DNA of 64,000 bases from Closterium sp. NIES-65 (Eukaryota; Streptophyta; Zygnematophyceae; Desmidiales; Closteriaceae): assembly GCA_948144175.1 (NCBI GenBank), contig CANXME010002124.1:186001-250000 (forward strand), in the 5' to 3' direction. The position numbers and the translations under genes are program-made. This document shows positions 32,171-41,598 of the stretch, in pieces. Each line of letters opens with the position of its first letter. The first letter of the stretch is position 1. A model generated the notes under the pieces. That model was given only the letters and a program-made list of their open reading frames with translations. It was not told the DNA's origin and made no database searches.

Positions 32171-32369
32171 ATCCCATCCCATCTTCCTCTCCCCACTCAC
32201 CCCTTTCCCGCCCCTTCCCCCTTCCAGGTGTCAACACCCCAATCGTCGTTCACCGTGGCAGCGTGGGCGTCATCGTGAGAAACAACTACGTGCACGACTT
32301 CATATTCGCGGGGATCCGCTGCGGCTCCGATGCGCACTATGTAGGCGACTGCATGCTCACGCAGATCGA

Positions 32370-32408
32370 TCGCAACCTTTGAGTCGACTCAAAAGTCAAC
32401 TCGCAACC
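32370..32408. repeat. Palindrome TTTGAGTCGACTCAAA with 8-bp direct repeats
   Basis: 32378-32393, between TCGCAACC at 32370-32377 and 32401-32408, inside exon 4 of copy B. Copy A has one CGCAACCTGGTGGTTGC and no insert. Confidence 0.9.
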
Positions 32409-32952
32409 TGGTTGTCGCTTCCGGGAGAAATAGATCCGGAGACCAGGATGCGGCTGGGATCTACTACTGTGTGCACTGGTTCAGCCCTGGTGAGTCTTGA
32501 TTCGGGTCCGGTGAGGGTTGGCTCAACCCAGGTGAGGGCTGCTTCAGCTCTGGTAAAGTATGTGCCGACACAGGGCAACCAGAGTGCAACCAGCCTTTAC
32601 CACGGTGGAATGCAATTAGGGTACGTGTTTACCCCTCCCCTTACCTCTGCTCTTCCCTCTCCTCCTGCATATACAGACAACACAGCGGAGTGCAGTTACG
32701 TGTTCAATGGGGATCATTGCTACTACCTAGATTTCGTGACATCTGGAGTGGCAATCAAGGGAGGTGCCTGCATCAACACATACGATGGCATCAAAGTCAA
32801 CAATGGGAAATGGTATGTCTGCCGCTCTTCTCACTGAAAATATTACTCATCCTCACCTCATAACTCTCTTCATCCTTTTTCCCTCTTCTCCGTTTCCCCT
32901 CCCTTTCCCTTCCTCCAGACTTTCCTCTGCCCCGCTCTCTCTCCATGATTTC

Positions 32953-33022
32953 TTATTGTGTTCAGGAAATATTGAAATCACTTTTGAGAATTTTCAAAAG
33001 CGATTTTTTATTTGTTCAGGAC
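32953..33022. repeat. Hairpin ATCACTTTTGAGAATTTTCAAAAGCGAT
   Basis: 32977-33004, near-perfect palindrome with an AATT-like centre. TTATT(G)TGTTCAGGA lies on both sides (32953-32966 and 33009-33022). Confidence 0.85.
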
Positions 33023-33776
33023 AGCACAGAGCAGGTAGTTACATGTAAAATCTCTAACCACTCCTTCCTCCCACTCCCTCCACCCTCCATTCGAACCTCC
33101 AGGAACAGGGTAGAGGATGTGATTATAAAGAAGGTGCTCAGGTCCCCGCGGTGGAGTGCGTGTTTGACGCCTCTGGTGCTCAGCTGTGACATAAACCCCG
33201 GCACGTACTGTGAGCTCATGAGGAAACAGTACTACGACACACCCGTGTTCCAAGAGGTGAGTATGAGCGCGTGAAGTGCACCTGAGAGAGCACCTGAGTC
33301 ATGTCAAGACACGTACTGGGAGCTCATGAGGAAACAGTACTACGACACACCCGTATTCCAAGTGGTGAGAATCATTCACAGCCAGTGTAGCATCTATGCA
33401 ATGCACGTACTGGGAGCGCATGAGACACTCCGGTGTTCCAAGAGGTGAGGGAGAAAGAGAGGTGAGACTGGAGCAACTGAGGAGCATGTGAGGACATGGA
33501 GGTACTTACTGGGAGCTTATGCGGAAACAGTACTACGATACGCCCCGGGGACAGTACTATGATACGCCAGTTTTCCGCGGGGTGAGGAAGAAGCACCTGA
33601 GAATTCACCTGAAGAACACCTGAGACACGTCTGGGAGATCATGCGCCAGCAGTTACATGACAGACACCCTGCTCTTCCAAGAGATGAGACTTGAATTAAG
33701 AGCACCTGAGGAACACGTGAAAGTTTGAGAGCCTGAGTCGGCTTTAATGTCTCTGGGAGCGGCTAGGTGAGGTGAA

Positions 33777-33885
33777 TCAAAAGCATGGCGCTTCGCATGC
33801 ATACTCACCTCGTGCATTGAGGGGGTTTTTGAGGCGCCTCAAAAACCACCTCAAAAGCATGGCGCTTTGCATGCATACTCACCTC
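33777..33885. repeat. Palindrome GGTTTTTGAGGCGCCTCAAAAACC with 35-bp direct repeats
   Basis: 33824-33847. The 35-bp segment TCAAAAGCATGGCGCTT..CTCACCTC lies at 33777-33811 and 33851-33885 with one mismatch. Centre GCGC. Confidence 0.93.
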
Positions 33886-34419
33886 TCCACTTCACTGCCC
33901 CACCACGTCCCCCTCTTTTCAGAAATACCCCTTCTGGCCGGACGTTTGCGGGCAGAAAACCGTCAACGGCAAGCCGTGCAACGTCAAGAAGAAAGGCTCT
34001 CTGCCAGCCGAAAAAACGGGAGCATGCAGCGGACTTCCGACCGAAAACACCTTGAATGTCGTTCTGGTGGAGACAGAAGGAAGGGACGTTGGGTATAAAA
34101 CTGCGAGGTTTTACCGGCTGTGGAGGAGGGACCACTGAACGATCAGAGGCAGGTCGATGTCGCTGATATTCCGGCTGTGAAGTTTTTGGATTATGCGAAC
34201 GACGATCTCGGGGTGAATGCGGGATCGTCACTGTACAGCAGCATGAAAGATGTTAAGAGCTGCCCAAGAAAAAGACGTGGGGCCTCGGCGGATCGACGAC
34301 GGGTTTGATTTTTTTTTAATTTCAGCCGGCCAGAACCAGAGGTGCATAAGGTGGTGGTGTCGATGACGTGCATGACACTGCTACCGTATCGTGAAGCTGC
34401 CTAAGAAAGGGAAGTATGA

Positions 34420-34930
34420 CCCTTGTGAGTCTGATATCCGAGCTTCCGTCTGTTGTCCACTATGTATACAGGAAATGATTCATTCCTGCTCCGTGATTCC
34501 TCACAGCAATGTCGAGGTGATAGAATACTGTGCTGTTGGGAGGTGAACTTGAAGACTGAATATCATTCAGCATGCTCGGTTTCGGTTGCTGACGATTGGT
34601 GTGATGAAAACGTGCTAGGGAGGGAGGACTGATCTCAGAGCAGGCTGAAAAAGCAGAGTTGTCCGATTTTTTACGGAACCCTGATAACCTTCCAAACAAT
34701 ATACACTACACTTTCACGGCAATCTTATATAAAATGTTGAAAATTCAGCCGTTTAATGAGAAATAATGTTGGGAGTTTAACTAGGCTTATAAGGCTGCAA
34801 TACGAGGGCTTTGTACCAAGCATTGGTACCCATAATAAATTATATACACCAGATAGGTACTGACTGATGCCTACTGGCAAGTCGCTGGAAAACACACAAA
34901 TAATAACGTACAATCTTCTACAGTGCTAAC
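34420..34930. other. Intergenic, no gene recognised
   Basis: AT-richer DNA between the end of copy B and the convergent Cys-rich gene. Probably 3' flanks of both; no coding or structural signal seen. Confidence 0.5.
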
Positions 34931-34937
34931 ACCATAT

Positions 34938-37255
34938 CTACACTACGGTATCATCGGAAGGCACACACTTCTTCAGCTCGCGGTCGTACATAAACCCTGG
35001 TGCACAAACTGGCACGCACGCCGTTGTGTTGGGGTCGTAGTAAAACCCGGCCGGACAGCTGTTGTCATCTGCCTTCAAAACTTTTCCTGCTGCCCAAGCC
35101 ACTGCCTGCTGCCACCACGTACGCTTGGGCTCGTGGAAAGAACCCTGGAGCAAGGGAAGCATAGGCAAACACAACGACAGCATAGGAGCAAGAGGACCAG
35201 AGGCAATCAGGAGCAGAAAGGACTGACAGCAGGCAGAGAAACGAAATGAGCCAGGAGGTTACAGAGGATGCAGCCTGCAGGACTAAACTAGGTGGAAGGA
35301 TTCACTAGAGCAGCAAATCGTCGCCCCAGGCTGATGGGAAGGCAAGAGGATGAGGGAATGGCAAGAGCGTTGCAGTGGTGAAGTCAAGAGCAAGACGCAA
35401 GCTTTGGGGTTGGCAACGCCGACGTGACCTCTCAGGCCTACAGTGGTGGTACAAGTTTCTCACGACCTTTCTACTGATGCTCCCCAATCCAAGCTCCACT
35501 CCGCACCTGAGGATCCCAGAACAAAAGCATCAAGCCAGGCGTCGTACGCGTGGTGCCCCTGGTCTCACTCGTGGTTGCGCACGCATCGCCTGCCCTCGAG
35601 CAAGTAGCCCTCGCCGCATGGTGCTCCCAGTCCAGCCAAGACAAGGCCCCCCAATGCAAGCTCAACTCCCCACACCTGAGAGGCTCCATGTCAGGCGCTC
35701 ATCTAGGGGGGGCAATGCTCACCTGGGGAAGGACGCAGGCGTCCAGAGACGCGTCATACGAGTAGCCCTGGTCGCACTCGTGGTTGGGCACACAGCGCCC
35801 GCCCTTGAGCACGAAGCCCTCACCGCACGCGGGCATGATGCGCACGCACGACTTGGTGTCGTAGTCGTATGAGTACCCCGGCTTGCAGATGTACACACAT
35901 GCTTGGGCGTTCGGGTCAAGATACTTGCCAGGCCCACAGGGGTTAGAGGGGTAAACGCGTTCTGCTAGGACCTTCACGAGCCTGCGGGGGTGAGACGGGT
36001 GGAACGGAAGGGGATGGCATGCAGGGTTGTTTTGGTGGGGGGAATACGAGAGGGTTTCTTGTTGGGCCCTGGTCCTGTCCACGTAGCACGACTTGGTGTC
36101 GTAGTCGTATGAGTACCCCGGCTTGCAGATGTACACGCATGCTTGGGCATTTGGGTCCAGGTACTTGCCAGGGCCACACGGGTTGGACGGGTAGAAGCGT
36201 TCTGCTAGGACCTTGACCAGCCTGGAGGGGAGAGATGGGTGGGAAGGGAAGGGGATGAACATGCATGCACAGCTTGCAGATGTACACACACGTCTGCGCG
36301 TTGCAGATTCAGATACTTGCCGGGGCCACAGGGGTTGGAGGGGTAAACGCGTTCTGCTAGGACCTCGACCAGCCTGGAGGGGAGAGATGGGTGGGAAGGG
36401 AAGAGAGTTCGGATGGGCGTTCGGATCCAGGTACATGCACAGCTTGCAGATGTACACACACGCCTGCGCGTTGGGATTCAGGTACTTGACGGGGCCACGT
36501 GGGTTGGAGGGATACACGCGTTCTGCTAGGACTTTAACCAGCCTGCGGAAGGGAGAGAAGGACGGGAACGAGAGAGGAGGAGAGGAATGGGTGGGAAGGA
36601 ACGCGGGGTTGATTTAGGGGAAAATGCGAGCGATTCTTGACGAGGGTCCAGGTACTTTCCAGGTACGTGCCGGGCCCGCACGAGTAGAGTTAGTACGCGC
36701 GTTTCGCAGGACTTGACCAGCCTATGGGGAATAGACGAGCGGGAATGAGTGGACGGATAGGAGATGTTTCTAGTGAGAGGGTCCAGGTAAGTCCCGGGCC
36801 CACACGAGTTAGAGTGGTGCTCGCGGTTCACCACGACTTTGACCAGCCTATGGGGAAGCGAGCGGACGGAAAAAAAGAGTGGATGGATGGGTGGTAAGAA
36901 GGCCGTTCTTAGGAAGAGCAGAGCACGAGGGAGAATGGATGCGTGGCAGGCGACAGAACGAGCGAGGCTGGAACGGTTGTTGGGTAATTTCTTCCGGGCC
37001 TTCGAAGGCGTACCACGCGGGAACGGCAGTCCAGTCAACGAAGGCTTGAGAAGTCATGGCGCCGCCCCGTTGCCGACATTTTTGGTCTGACTTCCGCGCA
37101 GCACGGTTTCCTTTTGACTGCAATGAAGTCTGAGGAAGGCGAAACGGCGCTAGACTAACTCGGCAGGAACCTGTTCCGGTTACGAAGCTAGTCCCGAGGG
37201 ATCTAGAGGAAAGACTAGTGGGTGGTCGCGCGAATGCGACAGTCGTGGCAGCCAT
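34938..37255 (-). CDS. Cys-rich repeat protein with an N-terminal targeting sequence
   Basis: Exon 1 starts at 37255 (MAATTVAFARPPTSLSSRSL), Ser/Arg-rich and poor in acidic residues like a chloroplast transit peptide. It continues to about 36990 with QAFVDWTAVPAWYAFEG. The main downstream exon (35723-35981) encodes LVKVLAERVYPSNPCGPGKY, then YLDPNAQACVYICKPGYSYD and further CxxGYSYD / C-rich units ending CVLPQ. The last exon (34938-35144) encodes TWWQQAVAWAAGKVL and CPAGFYYDPNTTACVPVC, ending PSDDTVV. The repeated C-x-PG-[FY]-x-YD pattern resembles small EGF-like or metallothionein-like knots but I cannot name the family. The intron between exon 1 and the main exon holds several diverged copies of the main exon's start, so the exon choice is a judgement. 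Confidence 0.55.
35500..36850 (-). repeat. Exon echo array in Cys-rich gene
   Basis: The exon start with acceptor (CAG then GCTGGT(C/T)AA..TCCTAGCAGAACG, coding LVKVLAERVYPSNPCGPG) recurs on the minus strand near 36216, 36375 and 36541, and diverged near 36718 and 36846, in addition to the main exon at 35981. A second partial copy of its 3' part lies at 35540-35640. Members run from nearly identical to about 60 percent by eye. Confidence 0.8.
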
Positions 37256-37963
37256 GGATGAGAAAAGAGAGGAAGCGCGAGGGATACTGTATGGTACTGT
37301 GATGGCGAGAAGCCGAAATCTGCATGCAAAGAATGGATGGACGATTGGTGGGATGAATGCAGGAAAGCTTGAAAGCAAAGGGGGGGAGTTGAAAATGGGG
37401 AGAAGGAAGAATGGAACAGAAAGGATCATAGAGGAGTTGAAAACAGAAAGGCAGGAATGTGATGGTGTATAAAAGAGAGGAAAGAGAAAGGTGGGGGAGG
37501 GGAGGGAGGGTGTGGTTCTGCCCTACCCATCCGCTGGTGCCAAAAGCGAAGATGAACGAAAAAAAACAGAGAAGGGTAACCAGACAAATGTGTCGCTTCT
37601 TCTGTGTCAACTTCCCAACTGCTGGTCTGGCTGACGAATCAGGCGTGCACACGAACTTGCGAGTCATATTTGTAACAGCCAATGTGAAGCAAGTAGCGCC
37701 AAACCCCGAATCAAGTTCTTCCCTTCCGACTGTTTCTTCATGGATTTCGAACCAGCAGACCTTTTTTGTAGCTCCTAGGTGTACATTCATTTTCACACCT
37801 CCTAGGTCAACATTTGCTCGGTCCATTTATTGATCATTAGTGCATCCTCCCCAACGTGCAGCGCTCAGAGCATTGGCCTAAGGTTTTGCTGGAGGGAGGA
37901 TACCATCGAATCATTAAAAGCGGATATTTTTTTAAGGGTTGCATACATCAGCCAGCTGCTACC

Positions 37964-38722
37964 ATGTCGCAAGGTCAGCGGCTGACTGTTGTGCCTACTG
38001 TGACTGTTTTGACGGTCATCAAGGCCCGGCTTATTGGTGCTACGAAAGGACATCAGCTGCTGAAGAAGAAGAGCGATGCGTTGACGATGCAGTTCAGGCA
38101 AATATTGAAGAAGATCATGGAGACGAAGGAGAGTATGGGTGACATCATGAAGTCTTCAGCCTTCGCGCTGACTGAAGCAAAATACGCTGCTGGAGACAGG
38201 GTCAAGCACGTTGTTTTTGAGAACGTCGATCAGGCCATTATCAAGGTTCGCGCGAAGCAGGACAATGTCGCTGGCGTGAAGCTGCCGAAATTTGAGCATT
38301 TCGCCGAGGCAGGCGACAGCAAGAACGATCTGACTGGTTTGGGTCGAGGAGGACAGCAGATCCAGCTTGCGAGGTCGGCATTCGTCCGTGCTATTGAGTT
38401 GCTGGTTGAACTGGCATCTCTGCAGACATCCTTCTTGACACTGGACGAGGCCATTAAGACAACCAACCGCCGTGTCAATGCGCTTGAGAATGTGGTGGTG
38501 CCTCGCCTGGAGAACACGATTTCGTACATCAAGGGAGAGCTTGATGAGTTGGAGCGTGAGGACTTTTTCCGCCTGAAAAAGGTGCAGGCTTACAAGAAGA
38601 GGGAGGCTGACAAGCTGAAGAAGTTGAAGGAGGAAAGAGAAGCCGAGGAGGCCAAGGGCCCCAAGGCGATTGCGGACAAGTCCTGGTCTGCAACAGCCAC
38701 CGAAGAGGATGTTATCTTTTAG
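37964..38722 (+). CDS. VHA-D: V-type proton ATPase subunit D
   Basis: Single-exon frame of 252 residues from [20 protein letters not shown] to TATEEDVIF. The N-terminal coiled-coil helix with [21 protein letters not shown], the [17 protein letters not shown] region ([20 protein letters not shown]) and the C-terminal Lys/Glu helix are hallmarks of subunit D. Subunit D is the rotor shaft inside the V1 head and couples ATP hydrolysis to the membrane ring in vacuolar and Golgi membranes. Length is close to the usual 250-260. The ATG is in context ACCATGTC. Absence of introns stands out against its intron-rich neighbours; plant homologues are, as far as I know, often intronless too. Confidence 0.96.
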   Translation: MSQGQRLTVVPTVTVLTVIKARLIGATKGHQLLKKKSDALTMQFRQILKKIMETKESMGDIMKSSAFALTEAKYAAGDRVKHVVFENVDQAIIKVRAKQDNVAGVKLPKFEHFAEAGDSKNDLTGLGRGGQQIQLARSAFVRAIELLVELASLQTSFLTLDEAIKTTNRRVNALENVVVPRLENTISYIKGELDELEREDFFRLKKVQAYKKREADKLKKLKEEREAEEAKGPKAIADKSWSATATEEDVIF

Positions 38723-39766
38723 TATGCAGCTTCGCGTGTGCAGCTTCTCGTGTGCAGTGCTTGATAGGCTGCTCCTTCAATATTGGGTGTCCTGGAGCAT
38801 CAGTGAGCGGCAATGCGCAGCACCCGCAGAGGCCTTGTGATTGCAACCGAAGGAATGCTCAGTATTGCAGTGGCTCTGTGCTTATACGGTACAATTAGAG
38901 GACTAAAATGGTCTGTGTAAAGTCTTGAAGAGTTGATCTGACCCTGTTTTCATTCTTGTTTTGACACCAGTTCATAGCGAGTACTAGAGATTCTTTGACC
39001 TCAGCGCGTTGGAGCATTGCACGCTGGAAGTGTCGAGGCAGAACGCAGCATGTGATTGGTCAGTTCGACTCCCAAACACGTCAGTCTTGCCTCCAGACAG
39101 CAAGGCTGTCCCCGCTTGTATCAGCTCCAGCAGGTTTAGTTAGTTTTTCTCCTTGTCAGCCTAGATGTTAGCACACGTGGCAGTCTCGGGATGTATGTCT
39201 AAGTCCCTTCAGACTTCGCCCTGGACCTCGTGTTGCGCTCTTCGTCCTTGCTTCTTATTCAAGTCTTGCTTTCTCGGAATCCACGTTATCCGCGTCATCC
39301 TCGTAGTTCTCGAAGCGCAAGGCGGGACGCGCTCCTCCTCGCCACTATCTCCCAAAAGCTCTCCTCCGGCCTTGGTTGCCGAGTTCACGAGTTCGCCCGA
39401 TTCAGGTGGAACAGCAGTTCCATAGCAACACAATGATTACCGTTATTGCTCTAGTGTAAGCACAGAAGCTGGGACTGAGCCTGTGCCAACCTTCGAACAT
39501 CCCAAAATCACTCGTACTAGTGTCGTCTTCGCTTACACGGCCTGCCATCTCTCTCCACCATCCCACCGCCGTCTCCGTGTCCCGTAGCCACAGTCGTCTC
39601 AGCCCGTGTAGTCGTCTCTGCTCGTGCAGTCTCCGTCGATATCCCAGCCAGTTCCGCGCCTCGCTATCCTGGTCATCCGAACCAGCAATCTAGTCAGCCA
39701 GTCTCGTAATCTCATTGTCCCCAGGTCTTTTTCTTCCTCTCAAACGTTTGAGCGAACACCGGCGAG
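38723..39766. other. Intergenic / 5' leader of hydrolase
   Basis: 3' flank of the V-ATPase gene followed by the upstream region of the hydrolase. No additional gene, RNA or repeat recognised. Confidence 0.5.
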
Positions 39767-41518
39767 ATGGCGACTACCTCGATGGCGACAGCCTTCGCCT
39801 CGCCTTTCGCCGCAACCCCCTCGTCCGCATCCCTTCGCCGGTCCACGCAGCAGAGGTTCCGTTCCAGTTTTAGCTCGTCTCGCCTCGCACCCATCCTGCA
39901 ACGACACGTGGACCTGCGCCACGTAGACCACGCCGGCGCGGCCCACGTCAGCAGACCGTCCGGCGGCGGCGCTCTCGTGTGCACGGCCATGTCGAAGCGC
40001 CACCACCACCACCATAAGACGCAGCAGGAGCGGGCGGAAGAGGAGGGGGAGGAAGAGAGGAAACAGTCAGACGAAGCGGGAGCGTCTGGTGGGGTGGTGG
40101 AGACGACAAGAGAGGGGACAGCTGTGGCGCAAAAGACGAGGCTCGTCAATCTCACGTGGGTCCTCCGTTTTGAAATGCCTAGGAGAGTTTGGATGGAAGG
40201 TTTGAGGATCCAGTGTAGCTGTGAAGGGTGATTGGTTGTTTCCTGGCTCATACGCGTTTGAGTCTCTCTTTGCAATCTTTATTATCTTCATTCTCTCCTA
40301 TCGTTCCTTTCCCTTTGCATCACTTCCTCTCTTCACCTGTTCATCACCCCCACTCCCTGCGGGGAGTGACATTTGAGTCACTCTTTTTCGCCACTTCCTT
40401 TTACCCCCTGTTCATCCCGTCTTGCAGGGTGCACGGAGTGACGGATGAGTCGGACCTCCCCTGGTGAGTCTGTGACTCCATGGCATGGGATGGGATGGCA
40501 TGGCATGGCATGGGATGGATGGGATGGGATGGGATGGGATGGGATGGGATGGGATGGGATGGGATGGGATGGGATGGGATGGGATGGGATGGGATGGGAT
40601 GGGATGGCGTGGGATGGCATGGCAGTTTTTTAGAAGAATCAAGTTCTCAACACTCTCTGTTTTGCGCAAATTTTCACGACCCCATGTCTCGACTCAAAAG
40701 CATGATAATTTGTGCCTGTGTCTCACTCTTTCCCCGACCTTTCCCACCATTTCCCTGCCTCCTCGTCCCACCCCCGCTCCCCCCACCCTCCCTGTTCCCG
40801 CCCGCCTTTCAGGTTGGAAGATCAGTTGTTACAGCTGCCAGGGGTCACGTCCGTCCAAACCCTGCCGCCCACCCTGCGCACGGGCGGGCTGAGGGGCGGG
40901 AAGGTGGGGGTGGTGGTGGAGGCGGAGAGGGGGGTGGCAGTGAGAGATTTGGTTGCGGCAGTGCATGGGGTGGAAGAACGGCTGTTGGCTCTCCCGTTTA
41001 GATCACACTCGTGGATGTGGAGGTGAGTGAATGCAAATGTATATGCTTGTGCATGCGCAGCTACATAAGGTAGTGGTACGATGGAGTGGTGGTGGAGGCG
41101 GAGAGGGGAGTGGCAGTGAGGGACCTTGTCGCTGCAGTGCATGGGGTGGAAGAGAGGCTGCTGGCACTCCCGTTTAGATCACACTCGTGGATGTGGAGGT
41201 GAGTGGGTGGAACCTGGTCTCCCTTTTATGAGTCTTCACTTGATCCCAAGAGAGAAGTGAGTCGAAGAGTGGTGGTGGAGGCGGAGAGGGGAGTGGCAGT
41301 GAGGGACCTGGTCGCTGCAGTGCATGGGGATGAGGAGAGGTTGCTGGCTCTTCCTTTCAGATCACACTCGTGGATGTGGAGGTGCGCGAATCAAGGGCTG
41401 ATTTCAACTGCTTTCAAAAGGATCAGTGCTTGTTGCTTGCACTCGCAGTGGATGGGTATCCTCTCTCATGTGTAGTCTGCCTGTATCTTATCTCTCTCAT
41501 TTCCACCCATTCTCCTGT

Positions 41519-41598
<80 letters not shown>

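Larger units (their letters stand above)
29274..34419 (+). pseudogene. Beta-helix secreted protein, copy B (pseudogene)
   Basis: All seven exons of copy A can be matched: exon 1 29274-29765, exon 2 about 30125-30614, exon 3 about 30890-31591, exon 4 in pieces to about 32488, exon 5 about 32681-32814, exon 6 about 33104-33255, exon 7 about 33927-34419. Lesions: exon 1 is expanded by a 21-bp minisatellite with a frame-changing 20-bp unit; the second of two exon-2 starts has lost its AG acceptor; exon 3 carries two palindrome insertions; exon 4 has another; exon 7 shows single-base length changes near 34100 and 34275. Long intact stretches show the decay is recent. Confidence 0.85.
14150..34420. 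repeat. Segmental tandem duplication, copy B (expanded and decaying)
   Basis: Second copy of the four-gene block at 2630-13190. It is roughly twice as long because of the nested transposons at 19451-28310, longer minisatellites, and palindrome-associated duplications. The TatB-like and beta-helix genes are disrupted. The U5 gene and the small membrane protein remain intact. Confidence 0.85.
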
